A stretch of 64,000 bases of DNA from Aselliscus stoliczkanus (Eukaryota > Chordata > Mammalia > Chiroptera > Hipposideridae): the NCBI GenBank assembly GCA_033961575.1, contig CM066737.1:65182771-65246770 (forward strand), in the 5' to 3' direction. Shown one piece after another: positions 44,030-54,594 of the stretch. The notes below the pieces were generated by a model. It searched no databases. It was given only the letters and a program-made list of their open reading frames with translations, and had not been told where the DNA came from. Position 1 is the first letter of the stretch. Every line of letters starts with the position of its first letter. The position numbers and the translations under genes are program-made.

Positions 44030-44362
44030 TTATTTTTAAATTTTTATTAAATTTATTGGGGTGACAATTGTTAGTAAAATTACATAGGTTTCAGGTGTAC
44101 AAGTCTGTAATACATCATCTATATATCACATTGTGTGTTCACCACCCAGAGTCAACTCTCTTTCCATCACCATATATTTGACCCCCTTTACCCTCTTCTA
44201 TCATCCCCCTCCTCCTCTCTGGTAACCACTAAACTGTTGTCTGTGTCTATGAGTTTTTGTTTGTTTGTCATGTTCCTTTGTTGCTTTCAGTTTATATCCC
44301 ACATATGAGTGAAGTCATATGGTTCTTGACTTTTTCTGTCTGACTTATTTTGCTTAGCATGC
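44030..44362 (-). mobile_element. L1 3' UTR fragment, antisense
   Basis: 'tttattaaatttattggggt', 'gtaaaattacataggtttca', 'atacatcatctatatatcac', 'ctggtaaccactaaactgtt'. It faces the sense fragment at 43745 tail-to-tail. Confidence 0.92.
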
Positions 44363-45272
44363 CATAGAAATGTTAAGCGCACAGTTAAGCTGTGTGACTA
44401 AAAATAATTAGTGCTTCTGTGTGCAAGAGTCCTTGATGATTAAGATTTCAAGGTCACATTGCAAAAGAATAATTTGGGGGAGAAAATTATTCTAGTCGTT
44501 TTTCAAAGCTTCACTTATTCGCTAACATAAAATGCATTTTCATAGTTTACCATTAATCTTTATTGGTTGCAGTAAACTGGCAGAAGATTTGGTGTCATAT
44601 GCCAAGCTCTGCATCTGAGGATTTAAAAAAAAATAATATGGGAATGTTGCTGCAATTGTTGTGTATGGTTATACTAAGTTATGAACATAATGTATGCTGT
44701 TTTCATATCTTTTTCAAGAGGTCTCCAAAATTAAAAATTACTTGAAGTACATTTTATTGTGTTCCTAGTCCATATGATATATATAAGCTTAAAACACAAA
44801 ATCACTCATGCATCTTTTTTTGAGTAATATATGTTTATCATGAAGATGTGCAAGCATGGGTGGAATGCCTTGAGGAAATGAATATGTTCTGAGTGTAAAA
44901 ATCATTGTGACTATGGAAAATGCAAAATCAGCCTATATATTGAGTTATGTCCTTATGACCTGTAACAAATAGATATTAGAACTAGAGTTGGCATTTCAGA
45001 TTATACTTAGAAAATGTCCTCCTTGTAACACTATGGAGGAAAATAGTTTATTTTGCTCCTGTAAAATATGTCAACTCAGGGATGTGCAAACAAATTTAAA
45101 CTGAAAGCTAATGCATTTTATGTTACTATTTTTCAGCTCTGCTCTCCCATTTATGATGTTTACTTTTAGTATACAATCAGGCATATACCTTCATGAAATA
45201 TAGATAAATTTTAACAATGATAATTGTCTGGATGAAAACCTGTAATACTTAATGCAAAATTAATTTTCTGCA

Positions 45273-45274
<2 letters not shown>
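44363..45274. other. Unannotated AT-rich stretch
   Basis: Nothing recognised. The frame at 44563-44745 has no motif. Confidence 0.4.

Positions 45275-45314
<40 letters not shown>
45275..45314. repeat. (CA)n microsatellite
   Basis: Twenty CA dinucleotides directly abut the left end of the miniature transposon at 45315. Confidence 0.97.
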
Positions 45315-45316
<2 letters not shown>

Positions 45317-45542
45317 GGGTGCCAAAAAAATGTATACACATTTTAAGAGATGTTACCTATGCTCAAACAGTAACTTGCCATAATCAGAAGTGTCTGGTCA
45401 CTGATGGTAACCACTTTGAGCACCTCTTGTAATTGCAGAAGTCAAGCATGACTTGTATTCATTTTTTATTATCAGTATATATTAAGTATTACAATTTTAA
45501 TACAGTTTTTTTTCCTTTCTTAAAATGTGTGTGCATTTTTTG
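45315..45542. mobile_element. Tc1/mariner-like MITE (about 228 bp)
   Basis: The left end 'gccaaaaaaatgtatacaca' followed by 'ttttaaga' and the right end, complement of 'tcttaaaatgtgtgtgcatt' followed by 'ttttg', make a terminal inverted repeat of about 26 bp with a few mismatches. There is no coding capacity. The left flank has been overrun by a CA microsatellite and the right by TCTG/CT repeats, so the target-site duplication is not visible; superfamily is inferred from style. Confidence 0.6.
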
Positions 45543-45745
45543 TCTGTCTGTCTCTCTCTCTCTCTCTGTATGGAAAAATCATGAAACCAAAGAATGTCAG
45601 ACTTGAAAGGTTCCTTAGAGAACATTTAAGCCAACCTTTTCATTTCACAGATAAACTAAGACCCAGAAAAATGAAACAGCTTTGCCAGTTAAAAAAAAAT
45701 TATACCCTAATTTTTGACCTGATATTGCACATAGGTAACCCACAA
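45543..45745 (+). repeat. Short CT run and ancient SINE-like repeat
   Basis: (TC)n at 45548-45567. Then 'agaatgtcagacttgaaagg', 'ttccttagagaacatttaag', 'tttcacagataaactaagac', an order typical of an old mammalian repeat carrying a 'ttttacagatgaggaaactg' motif. Family not assigned. Confidence 0.4.
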
Positions 45746-46375
45746 AGTGGCCATTAAACAATCAAAAGAAAAAGTACCGACATAGCAATACTATTGAGAT
45801 CTTGAAACAATGGACATTTTTCAAGTGAAGACACAGGAAGTATTGGAGAGGGAAGCCTTGGTTTCTGTGACAGTTTTACTTTGTTTTCCTTATGTAAACC
45901 AGGCTAATCCCCTCATAGAATTTCCTATGTCTAAAGAGATAAGTGCAAAATGAGAATAAGAATGTTAAGTTTAATGGCAAAAAGATAGAGAGAGAAGAGG
46001 AACAGATGGTAACATAGCACTTATTAATTAATGCACAGACACATAGGAAAAGTTTAAAGAAGGCACATGATAGAAAAGTAGAAAGAAGAAAAAGAAACAC
46101 AATGATCTAAAGATTAATAGCAATTGTTACAAACCCAAGTAATAATACCATTAGCTACATTTTAGGTACTTGAAGGGGGAAACAAACACATTTACAAAAT
46201 GTTGGATGGTATGGGCCAAGACACTGCAAAGGATAGTAAATAGCAAGCTTAGTGAACCCTGATAACTATAAGATTCAAAAATAGAATTGTCAAAACCAAA
46301 AGGACAGGAAAACAAACCTGATTTGGATGGGTTTTTAGAGTCATCCAATCACTGAGCTAGTGCCCATACAGGATT
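45746..46375. other. Unannotated
   Basis: Nothing recognised. Confidence 0.4.
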
Positions 46376-46379
46376 TGTA

Positions 46380-46875
46380 CCCTGGTCTACTTGGTAGAGA
46401 GTAGATGTTAGTCTCAAGGGTTAATATAGATATGCTTGCTCACTCTTCTATGGAGCCTGGCAAGTCCAAAATCTGAAGGGCGGGTCAACAGGCTGGAGAC
46501 TCAATAGCGTTGGTGCTGTAGTTCTAGTCTGCAAGCTGGTAACCTGGAGACCTAGGAAAACCAATGTTCCCGTTCCAATGTGTAGGCCATCTGTTGTAGA
46601 TTAAGAAACAGCCAGAATTGCAGATGATGTCTAAAGGCAGTCTGCTGGAGAATTCTCTTTTCCCCTCCAGAGGCTGGTCTTTTTGTTCTATTCAGACCCT
46701 CAACTATTATAACTGGATGCCCCACCTATATTGTGGAGGACAGGCTGTTTTACTTAAACTTCACCCATTTATATGTTATTCTCATCCTAAAGACCCTCAC
46801 AGAAACACCGAGAGTAATACTGACTAAATACCTGGGCACACTGTGGCCCATCCATGTGGACGCATAAAATTAACT
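46380..46875. repeat. Old mammalian interspersed repeat
   Basis: 'ggcgggtcaacaggctggag', 'aaaggcagtctgctggagaa', 'ccccacctatattgtggagg', 'ccctcacagaaacaccgaga', 'cataaaattaactgccacag' follow a repeat seen widely in placentals (LTR- or MER-type). Name uncertain. Confidence 0.5.
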
Positions 46876-46879
46876 GCCA

Positions 46880-47255
46880 CAGTAGGGTTATACGAGGAGA
46901 AAACTCTTTCAAAATGGATCTTGAGACTATCATGCTAAATGTTATAAGTCAGATGGAAAAAGTTGAGAACCATATGATTTCATACGTGGAATATAAAACT
47001 GAAAGCAAACAAATGAACAAAACAAAAGCTCACAGACACAGACAATAGTTTAGTGGTTACCAGTGGATAAGAGGCGTGGGTGGAGGTAGAAAAGGGTAAA
47101 GGGGGTCAAATATATGGTGATGGAAGTAGATTTGAATTAGGGTGGTGAGCACAAAATGGGATATACAGATGATGTATTATAGAATTGTACACTTGAGACC
47201 TATATAATTTTACTAATGTGTGTGACCCCAATAAGTTTAATAAAATTTAAAAAGT
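46880..47255 (+). mobile_element. L1 3' end
   Basis: Starts in decayed ORF2 end (gatcttgagactatcatgct; gtcagatggaaaaagttgag), then the 3' UTR to 'accccaataagtttaataaa'. Confidence 0.9.
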
Positions 47256-47266
47256 AATTGCCTGCA

Positions 47267-47410
47267 TAGATCTGTGACTTTAGATTCTGATTAACCTCTG
47301 TTTACTCCACTCTAAAATAAGATAATAATACTAAACACCTTCTTAAAGCTCATATGAGTAATGCCCAGATCCTTTCAATAGCTGAGGATAAAGCTGAAGG
47401 AAGTAGAATG
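47267..47410 (+). repeat. MIR fragment
   Basis: 'tgattaacctctgtttactc', 'aaaataagataataatacta' in MIR order, after the L1 A-tail. Confidence 0.5.
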
Positions 47411-47995
47411 GATTTTCTTACCTTGAAAAATAACAATCAATCTTATTTATGGAAATTCAGAGGTGGAATAAGCCTGATGAGGCACAAAGACTTAATGTAA
47501 TAAATACAGAGCTCTAAATTTTGCTTCTTTAGCAGATTTCCACATTGAACAGTAATTGCTAAGCTGATTTTGCTAGTGTTGCTGTGACTTACTTGAGATG
47601 CTTGATTTAGCTGTAAAACATTTGCCTTGTTCTCTGCTGTGCTTCCCCGGTGGCTGTCTGTGGGTTTTTCTCAACTGCAGGATTAAACCATTTGAGTTTG
47701 GCTTACACAAAATGTCACTCATCAATAAAGTCCTTTTATTGCTTTTTCCACTCTTTCATTTGTGAAATTGAGGTATTTCTGTGTACTCTTATAGGGCTGT
47801 TGATTAATCATCATGTAGATATGTAACTTCTAAGAATAAATTTGTGATATATTTTATTAAAAGAGAGATGGACTGAAAACATTATAAACAGAAAACAAAA
47901 ATATATTGCTATACATTAAATTGCCATAACATTAAATAATATTTTGATTTGAAAAAATAAATAACAGAGACATTAATATAGTTTAAGCAATCAGG
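47411..47995. other. Unannotated
   Basis: Nothing recognised. Confidence 0.4.
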
Positions 47996-47999
47996 TAAA

Positions 48000-48400
48000 C
48001 TTCTCTGAAGAGGGTGTTTACAATGAGACCAGAAAGATGAAGCATCAGCAATGCACAAAGGTTTGTAACGAAGAGGAAGAATAGAGTTACAGCCAAAAGG
48101 AACAGTAATCTACAACAGCCCTAAGGAAAGAAATAGCTTAGTGTGTTGCTGAAGCTAAAATACCTGCGTGACTGGAGCATAAAGACTGAAAAAGAGTGGC
48201 GAGAGATGGTCTGGGAGAAGAAGGTGAAGCTTAGGTCATGCAGTGATTTGTAGGCCATGATACAGAGTTTGTAATTTTTTTCTAGGGGTTATAGAAAGTC
48301 AGTGAAGATTTTTGAGCAGGATGATCAGAAAGGGAAAAGAATGGTGTCAGAAGTCTGCATTAGAAACTGTCGAAGAAATCTAGGCACAAAGGAGAGAGGG
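48000..48400 (+). repeat. L2-like LINE fragment
   Basis: 'gaagagggtgtttacaatga', 'ccctaaggaaagaaatagct', 'gtcatgcagtgatttgtagg', 'ccatgatacagagtttgtaa' follow a common L2 segment. Confidence 0.6.
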
Positions 48401-48424
48401 ACTGCAGTTAGAAAAATGTCAATG

Positions 48425-48465
48425 ATCATAGCTAGCATTTGTGAACTTCACTTTTATGCCAGGAA

Positions 48466-48513
<48 letters not shown>

Positions 48514-48695
48514 CTTATAGTAACCCTGTTAGGTAGAATCATTATTTCTATTTTGCCAATGAAGAAATAAACTCATGATTACAGCTAGCCAAAGTTCCCA
48601 AATAGTAAATGGCATACCTAGAATTTAGACTCTGGTGTATTTGTTTCTAAACTCAACATATTCTCTTCTGTACCACACTGTCTCCACAAGAAAGA
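48425..48695 (-). repeat. MIR element containing (GT)n
   Basis: MIR-complement phrases (catagctagcatttgtgaac; taaccctgttaggtagaatc; gccaatgaagaaataaactc) are interrupted by a GT run at 48467-48511. Confidence 0.75.
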
Positions 48696-48835
48696 AGAGG
48701 GGGGAAGGGTTACAAAAGTGCAGGAGGTATTTTGGAAGGGAATTGTTGAGACATGATGACTGTTTGGGGAGGGGAAGCATGGAGAATACTAATTATTGAA
48801 TCCCTGATAAGGGCAAGTTACCTTGTTAAGCTTTA
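48696..48835. other. Unannotated
   Basis: Nothing recognised. Confidence 0.4.
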
Positions 48836-48839
48836 TTTT

Positions 48840-49010
48840 TTAACACTATTTTACTTGATGTATATATTATCACCATCTTATGGATTGATAATATAAAGCT
48901 CATGGGGCTTAAGTAAGTCACCACTTCACACTGATAGCAAGAGACAGAGCCTACGATTCCAATCCAGGAATGTTTGATTCTAAATCTTTCCCTTAACATG
49001 CTACCACACG
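48840..49010 (-). repeat. MIR fragment
   Basis: 'tatcaccatcttatggattg', 'agcctacgattccaatccag' resemble the MIR complement. Confidence 0.5.
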
Positions 49011-49440
49011 TGTACTTATAGACTAGTTCTCCCTCTTGGTATCCTTATCCTGTCATAGGGGAGAGTAAGAAAAACACATGAATTAATTGAAGAACACAAA
49101 ACATCATTAATAACTTCAAAATAAAAGACATTAATATTTATGCACATATATGTCCATTTATTGGAATGTTTGCAGTTTAACCCATAATTACTCTCAAAAT
49201 AAGGACTTTATTATGCCCAAGAAGGAATAAAACCACATCAAACATTTGGATAGAGGTGAGAATAGGTCCTATGTGCCTGCAGAGATCCCATGAACATTGT
49301 TCTTTAATCTTCTAAGGGAAAGGAGAAGGAACGTACAGGCAAAGATTTAGTTGAAGACTCCCTTTGTGAACTTGTTTGAAAGAAACTCTCTTTCACATTT
49401 TACTAATTACAGACTCATTAGGGTTAACAAGCTTCTATTA
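49011..49440. other. Unannotated
   Basis: Nothing recognised. Confidence 0.4.
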
Positions 49441-49444
49441 TAGA

Positions 49445-49770
49445 ATGTAAATGGAAATAAGACAGACAAAGGCGAGAACCATATTATTTCACTCATAGGT
49501 GGGATATAAAACTGAAAGCAACAAATGAACAAGACAAACAAACAAAAACTCATAGACACAGACAACAGTTTAGTGGTTACCAGAAGGTAAGGGGAGAGGG
49601 AGGATAGTAGATGAGGATATATGGTCAAATATATGGTGACAGAAGGAGATTTGACTTTGGGCAATGAACACACAATGCAATATACAGATGATGTATTATA
49701 GAAATGCACACTTGAAACCTATATAATTTTACTCACCAATGTCATCCCAATAAATTTAATAAAAATAATA
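49445..49770 (+). mobile_element. L1 3' end
   Basis: 'gtaaatggaaataagacaga', 'tttcactcataggtgggata', 'gtttagtggttaccagaagg', 'tcatcccaataaatttaata' plus A/T-rich tail. The remnant starts at the ORF2 end. Confidence 0.92.
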
Positions 49771-50084
49771 ATATATAAATGGAAGTTTATGCCTCATTCA
49801 TATCTTAGTCAATGGTAATACCTTGCTGAGGGCTTCGTAGCTCTGAAAAAGAAATTGGATCTCTGGTTGGCACAGAAAAAATGGCGGGGGCATTGTTTGT
49901 GTGGTAGAGGTGCTATGCAGGGCAAGCCTGGAGAATAGTTAGAAAGCAGCATACAGGCACTGAAGTTTTGGATTGAAGAGAGCCACACAGTGTGTGAGTG
50001 ACAAAGACAAATATCTACTTTGCAGTGTCAACAATCTACATATCATTGAAACTTTGGAAAAAACTGAATTCAGAATGCTGAACA
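49771..50084. other. Unannotated
   Basis: Nothing recognised. Confidence 0.4.
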
Positions 50085-50132
50085 AATTTTACTAACCACT
50101 GTCACCCCAATACATTTAATTAAAAATTAAAA
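50085..50132 (+). repeat. Very short L1 3' tail
   Basis: 'ttttactaaccactgtcacc', 'ccaatacatttaattaaaa': only the last 45-50 bases of L1. Confidence 0.85.
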
Positions 50133-50819
50133 TGATTTGTGTTGAAATATTTGAAACTCAGCTTTCTCCAGGCAAAGTAGTATCACCACCAGGCTTCCCA
50201 TTTTGGCTTCTCCATTGGTCTATTACTATTAGTGTATAGTGGCAGACAGGTGATGGTGTCACCTATCCATCTGGGCCACAATCTACTTGGAGAGGAGAAA
50301 GGAGCAAGAAAGAAAAAGATCAAAGGAAAAGAAGACATACACATCCCTTGTTTCCTCTCTCTTTAGTTTAGTCACTATGCCCCAGTACATCATTAGAAGA
50401 TTTCCCTCTTCCTGGGATTTATAAGACAGTCCCCAGAAATATGGAAAATCAGCCTATAAACTGCATAACTAGATTCAAGAACATGAAAAACAAGAATGTT
50501 TAGAGTGTGCTGGGGCATGAAGTTTTATTGAGGAAAAAAGCCCTGTGTAATGGCAGCCAAATCTTGATAAAAATGAACTAGTTTAGTTAAGAGGACATAA
50601 ATTAGCAGGCAGGAGACTCTAAGCCAGGAGAACCCTAAGTGCAAACACAAATTTATGTGAAGCACCTGGTGTAAGTGTGAAGGAATTCATAAATCAAGAT
50701 TAGAGGAATTATTTGACTGCAAAGTAATTTTAAAAACAAGAGAGAGGCAAATGTGGCAGGAATGGAAGACCTCAAATATCAGGCTACAAAATTTCTGTTT
50801 GGTAGTATAAGCACGAGGG
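50133..50819. other. Unannotated
   Basis: Nothing recognised up to the target-site duplication of the next L1. Confidence 0.4.
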
Positions 50820-51184
50820 AATCAGTATAAATTCTTTTTTTCCCCAATTATTTATATATTTTTGCAATTACATCTGGCATTCAATATTATTTTATATTAG
50901 TTTCATGTGTGTAGCACAGTGGTTAGGCATTTACATAATTTATGGAGTGATCCCCCTGACCGATCTAGTACCCACCTGGCACTATACCCATTTGGTGCAA
51001 CATTATTGACTATATTCCCTATGCTGTACTTTATATCCCTGTAATGATTTTGTAACCAACAACTTATATTTCTTAATCTCTTCACCTTTTACATCCAGCT
51101 CCCTAAGCCCCTGCCCCTTTGGCAACCATCAGTTTGTTCTTTGTATCTGTGAATCTGCTTGTTTATTTGTTCATTTATGTTGTT

Positions 51185-52345
51185 CATTAGATTCCACATG
51201 TAAGTGAGATCATATGGTATTTGTCTTTCTCTATCTGACTTATTTCACTTAGCATAATACCCACTAGATTCATCTATGTTGTTGCAAATGCTAAGATTTC
51301 AATCTTCTTTATAGCTAAGTAATATTCCATTATATATGTATCATTTCTCCTTTATTCAATCATCTATTGATAAGCACTTGGGTTGTTCCCATATCTTGGC
51401 ACTGCAGTAAACACAGGGGTGCATATATTTTTGAATTGGCATTTTGGAATTCTTTGGATAAATACCCAGGAGTGGAATTGGTGGGTCATATGATAGTTCT
51501 GTTTTTATTTTTTTGAGGAACCTCCATACTGTTTTCCACAGTGGCTGCACCAATTTGCAATCCCATCAATAGTGCACAAGGCTTCCCTTTTATCTGCATT
51601 CTCACTAACACTTGTTTATTGATTTATTGATGATAGCCATTCTGACAGGTGTGAGCTGCTATCTCATTGTGGTTTTTATTTACATTTCTCTGATGATTAA
51701 TGATGTTGACTATCTTTGCATATGTCTATTGACCATCTGTATGTCCTCTTTGGAGAAATGTCTATTCAGGTCCTCTATTCATTTTTCAATTGGATTTTTT
51801 GTTCTTTTTGGAGTTGAGTTTTATGAGTTTTTATAAGTTTTGGTTATTAAGTATCAGATGTATCACTGGCGAATATCATCCCCCATTCAGTAGGATGTCT
51901 TTTTGTTTTGTGAATGGTTTCTTCTGCTGTGAAAAAACTTTTCAGTTTGATGTAGTCCCATTTGTTTATTTTCTTCTTTTGTTTCCCTTCCCCGAGGAGA
52001 TAGATCAGTAAAAATGTATTACTAAGGATAATAATGTTTGAGAGTTTATTGCCTATGTTCTCTTCTAGGAGTTTTGTGGTTTCAGGTCTTACATTTAAGC
52101 CTTTAATCCATTTTGAGTTTATTCTTGTACATGGAGTAAGAAGGTGGTCCAATTTTATATTTGCATGTATCTGTCCAGTTTTGCAAGTACCACTTATTAA
52201 TTAGACTGTCTTTACCCCACTTATATTCTTGCTTCCTTTGTCATAGAGTAAATGACCATATAGGCATGAATTTCTTTCTGGGGTCTCTTTTCTGATCCAT
52301 TGATTTATATGTCTATTTTTATGCCAATACTATGATGTTTTTCAA
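51185..52345 (-). pseudogene. L1 ORF2 C-terminal remnant (outer element)
   Basis: Frames 52152-51847 ('KWIKGLNVRPETTKLLEENI', 'INKWDYIKLKSFFTAEETI') and 51553-51356 ('[17 protein letters not shown]', '[13 protein letters not shown]', 'KIWEQPKCLSIDD') are the C-terminal third of L1 ORF2, downstream of the RT domain. Stops and frameshifts separate them. The 5' side is cut at the junction with the inner 3' UTR near 52345. Confidence 0.92.
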
Positions 52346-52349
52346 AGAT

Positions 52350-53105
52350 TGTTTTAAAAATATAGCTAATATACAATATTATATTAGTTTCAGGTGTATG
52401 CCATAGTTATTCAACATTTATATACCTAAAGAAGTGATCGCCATGATAAGTCCAGCAACCATCTGACCAAGTGACACCACACTATCACAATATTATTGAC
52501 TATATTCCCTATGCTGTACATTACATCCCCATGACTTATTTGTTTTATACCTGGAACTTTGGACCTCTTATTCCCCTTCACCTTTCCCCCCATTTTTTAA
52601 CTTTTCAATTACAGTTGCATTCAATATTATTTTATATTAATTTCAGATGTACAGCATAGTGGTTAGAAATTTATATAATTTGAGAAGTAATCCCTCTCAC
52701 TGGTCTAATACTCACCTGGAACTATACATAGTTATTACCATATTATTGACTATATTCCCTGTGTTTTACTTTATATCCCCATGACTATTTTGTAATTAGA
52801 AGTTTGTACTTCTTAATCCCCTCAACTTTTTCACCCTGCCCCCAACTCCTGCCCTTCTCCAGCTAATCTAGTACCCATCTGACACCATACATAGTTATTA
52901 AAATATTATTGACTATATTCGTTATGCTATACCCAACATCCCCATGACTACTGTGTAACAACCAATTTGTACTTCTTAGTCTCTTCCCCTTTTTCACTCA
53001 TCTTCCCAACTCCCCTCTCATCTGGAACTCTCAATATGTTCTCTGTATCTATGAGTCTGTTTTTCTTTTGTTTGTTTATTTTGTTCTTTGTATTCCACAT
53101 ATAAG
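52350..53105 (-). mobile_element. Inner L1 3' UTR with repeated modules
   Basis: Three related blocks (52436-52580, 52686-52830, 52862-53000), each with 'ttattgactatattc', 'ccccatgact' and a C-rich segment. Same modular 3' UTR as 6355-7300. Confidence 0.85.
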
Positions 53106-53405
53106 CAAAATCACATTGCATCTGTTTTTCCTCTGTCTTCACTCCACTCAGCATAGTACCCTCCAGGTCTATCCGTCACAGATGGCAAGAACCAATTCTC
53201 TTCCATAGCTGAGCAATATTCCATTGTATATATGTACCACCTCCTCTTTATCCATTCATATATCAACAAACACTCAGGCTGCCTCCACATCTTGGCCATT
53301 GTAAACAAAGCTGCAATGAACATATGGATGCACATGTCACCTCAAAGTATGGTGTGGGTTTCTTCAAATAAATACTCTGAGGTGTGATTACTGGGTCCTT
53401 CTTTG
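53105..53405 (-). pseudogene. L1 ORF2 C-terminal tail (inner element)
   Basis: 'MFIAALFTMAKMWRQPEC' then 'WYIYTMEYCSAMEENW' and a decayed end, i.e. the last part of ORF2. It joins ORF2 endonuclease-coding sequence at about 53405, so some 3 kb (RT, Cys-rich) is missing. Confidence 0.88.
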
Positions 53406-53700
53406 TCTCCTGTTATACCCTTTGTTTTAAAGTCTATTGTGTTGGTGTAAGTATTGCTACTCCACCTTTTTTTGTTTGTTTTTTTCATTTCCATTTCCAT
53501 TAAATGTCTTTTTCCACCACTTTACCTTCCATCTGTGTATGTTTTTCAATCTGAAGTGAGTCTCTTGTAGACAGCATATGTTCTGTTTTCTTATCCATTC
53601 AGTCTTCCTATGTCTTTTGAGTGGAGCATTTAATTCATTTACATTGAAAGTAATTGTTGATATTGTAGCTATTGACATTTCATTATTCATAACTTTCATC
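53405..53700 (-). pseudogene. L1 ORF2 N-terminal (endonuclease) remnant
   Basis: 'STITFNVNELNAPLKRHRK' and 'ICCLQETHF' are the start of the L1 endonuclease domain (N and E residues of the active site in LNVN..CLQETH). Broken after the Lys-rich segment, then fused to the ORF2 tail. Confidence 0.92.
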
Positions 53701-53713
53701 TTTTTTTCCTATC

Positions 53714-54590
53714 TTAAAGAAGTCCCTCTAACATTCCTTGTAATACTGGTGTGCTGATCAATTCTTTCAGCTTTTTCTTGTCTGGGAAGCTCTTTATCTG
53801 TCCTTCAATTATAAATGATAGTTTTGCAGGGTAGAGAAATCTTGGTTGTAGATCTTTGCTTTTCATCTTGAATAGTTCCTGCCAATCCCTTCTGGCCAGC
53901 CAAGTTTTTGTTGAGAAATCAGCTGACAATCTTATGGGAGCTCCCTAATAAGTTACTAGTTGTCTGTCTCTTGCTGCTTTTAGGATTCTTTATTTGTCAT
54001 TAATCTTTGGTATTTTAATTATAATGTGTCTAGGTGTGGGCCTCTTTGGGTTCATCTTGTTTGGGACTCTCTGCATTTTCTGGGCTTGTATGTCTATTTC
54101 CTTCCTCAGGTTAGAAAAGTTTTCAGTCATCATTTCTTCAAAAATGTTCTCAATCCCTTACTTTCTCTTTTCCCCTTCTGGTAGCCCTGTGATGTGAATA
54201 TTGTTACACTTGATGTTGTCCCAGAGGTCTATTAAAATATCTTCATTTTGGGGGTTATTTTTGCTTCTTGCTGTTTCAATTGGGTGTGTTTTGCTACCTT
54301 GTCTTCCAAATTGCTGATTTGATTCTCTGCTTCACCTAGTCTACTGGTGATTCCTTCTAGTATTCAGATATCGTATTATTCACTTCTGACTGGTTCTTTT
54401 GTATGGTTTCTATGTCCTGTTTTATGCTTGCTATATCTTTGTTAAAGTTCTCACTAAGCTCCTTGAGCATCCTTATAACCATGGGTTTGAAATCTGTATC
54501 TGGTAGGTTGCTTGCCTCTGTTTTGTTCAGTTCTGTTTCTTGAGTTTTCTCCTGTTCTTTTATTTGAGACATATTTCTTTGTTTCCTCAT
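53714..54590 (-). pseudogene. L1 ORF1 remnant
   Basis: N-terminal frame 54590-54357 ('MSQIKEQEKTQETELNKTEA', 'VIRMLKELSENFNKDIASI') with coiled-coil heptads, and C-terminal frame 53929-53714 ('ARRDWQELFKM', 'LQPRFLYPAKLSF'). Middle part broken by stops. Family role is trimeric RNA-binding chaperone of L1. Confidence 0.92.
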
Positions 54591-54594
54591 TTTG

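Noticed and set aside
23928..48511. Short tandem repeats considered as a CRISPR-like array or satellite
   Set aside because: Units are 2-4 bp without spacers; ordinary vertebrate microsatellites.
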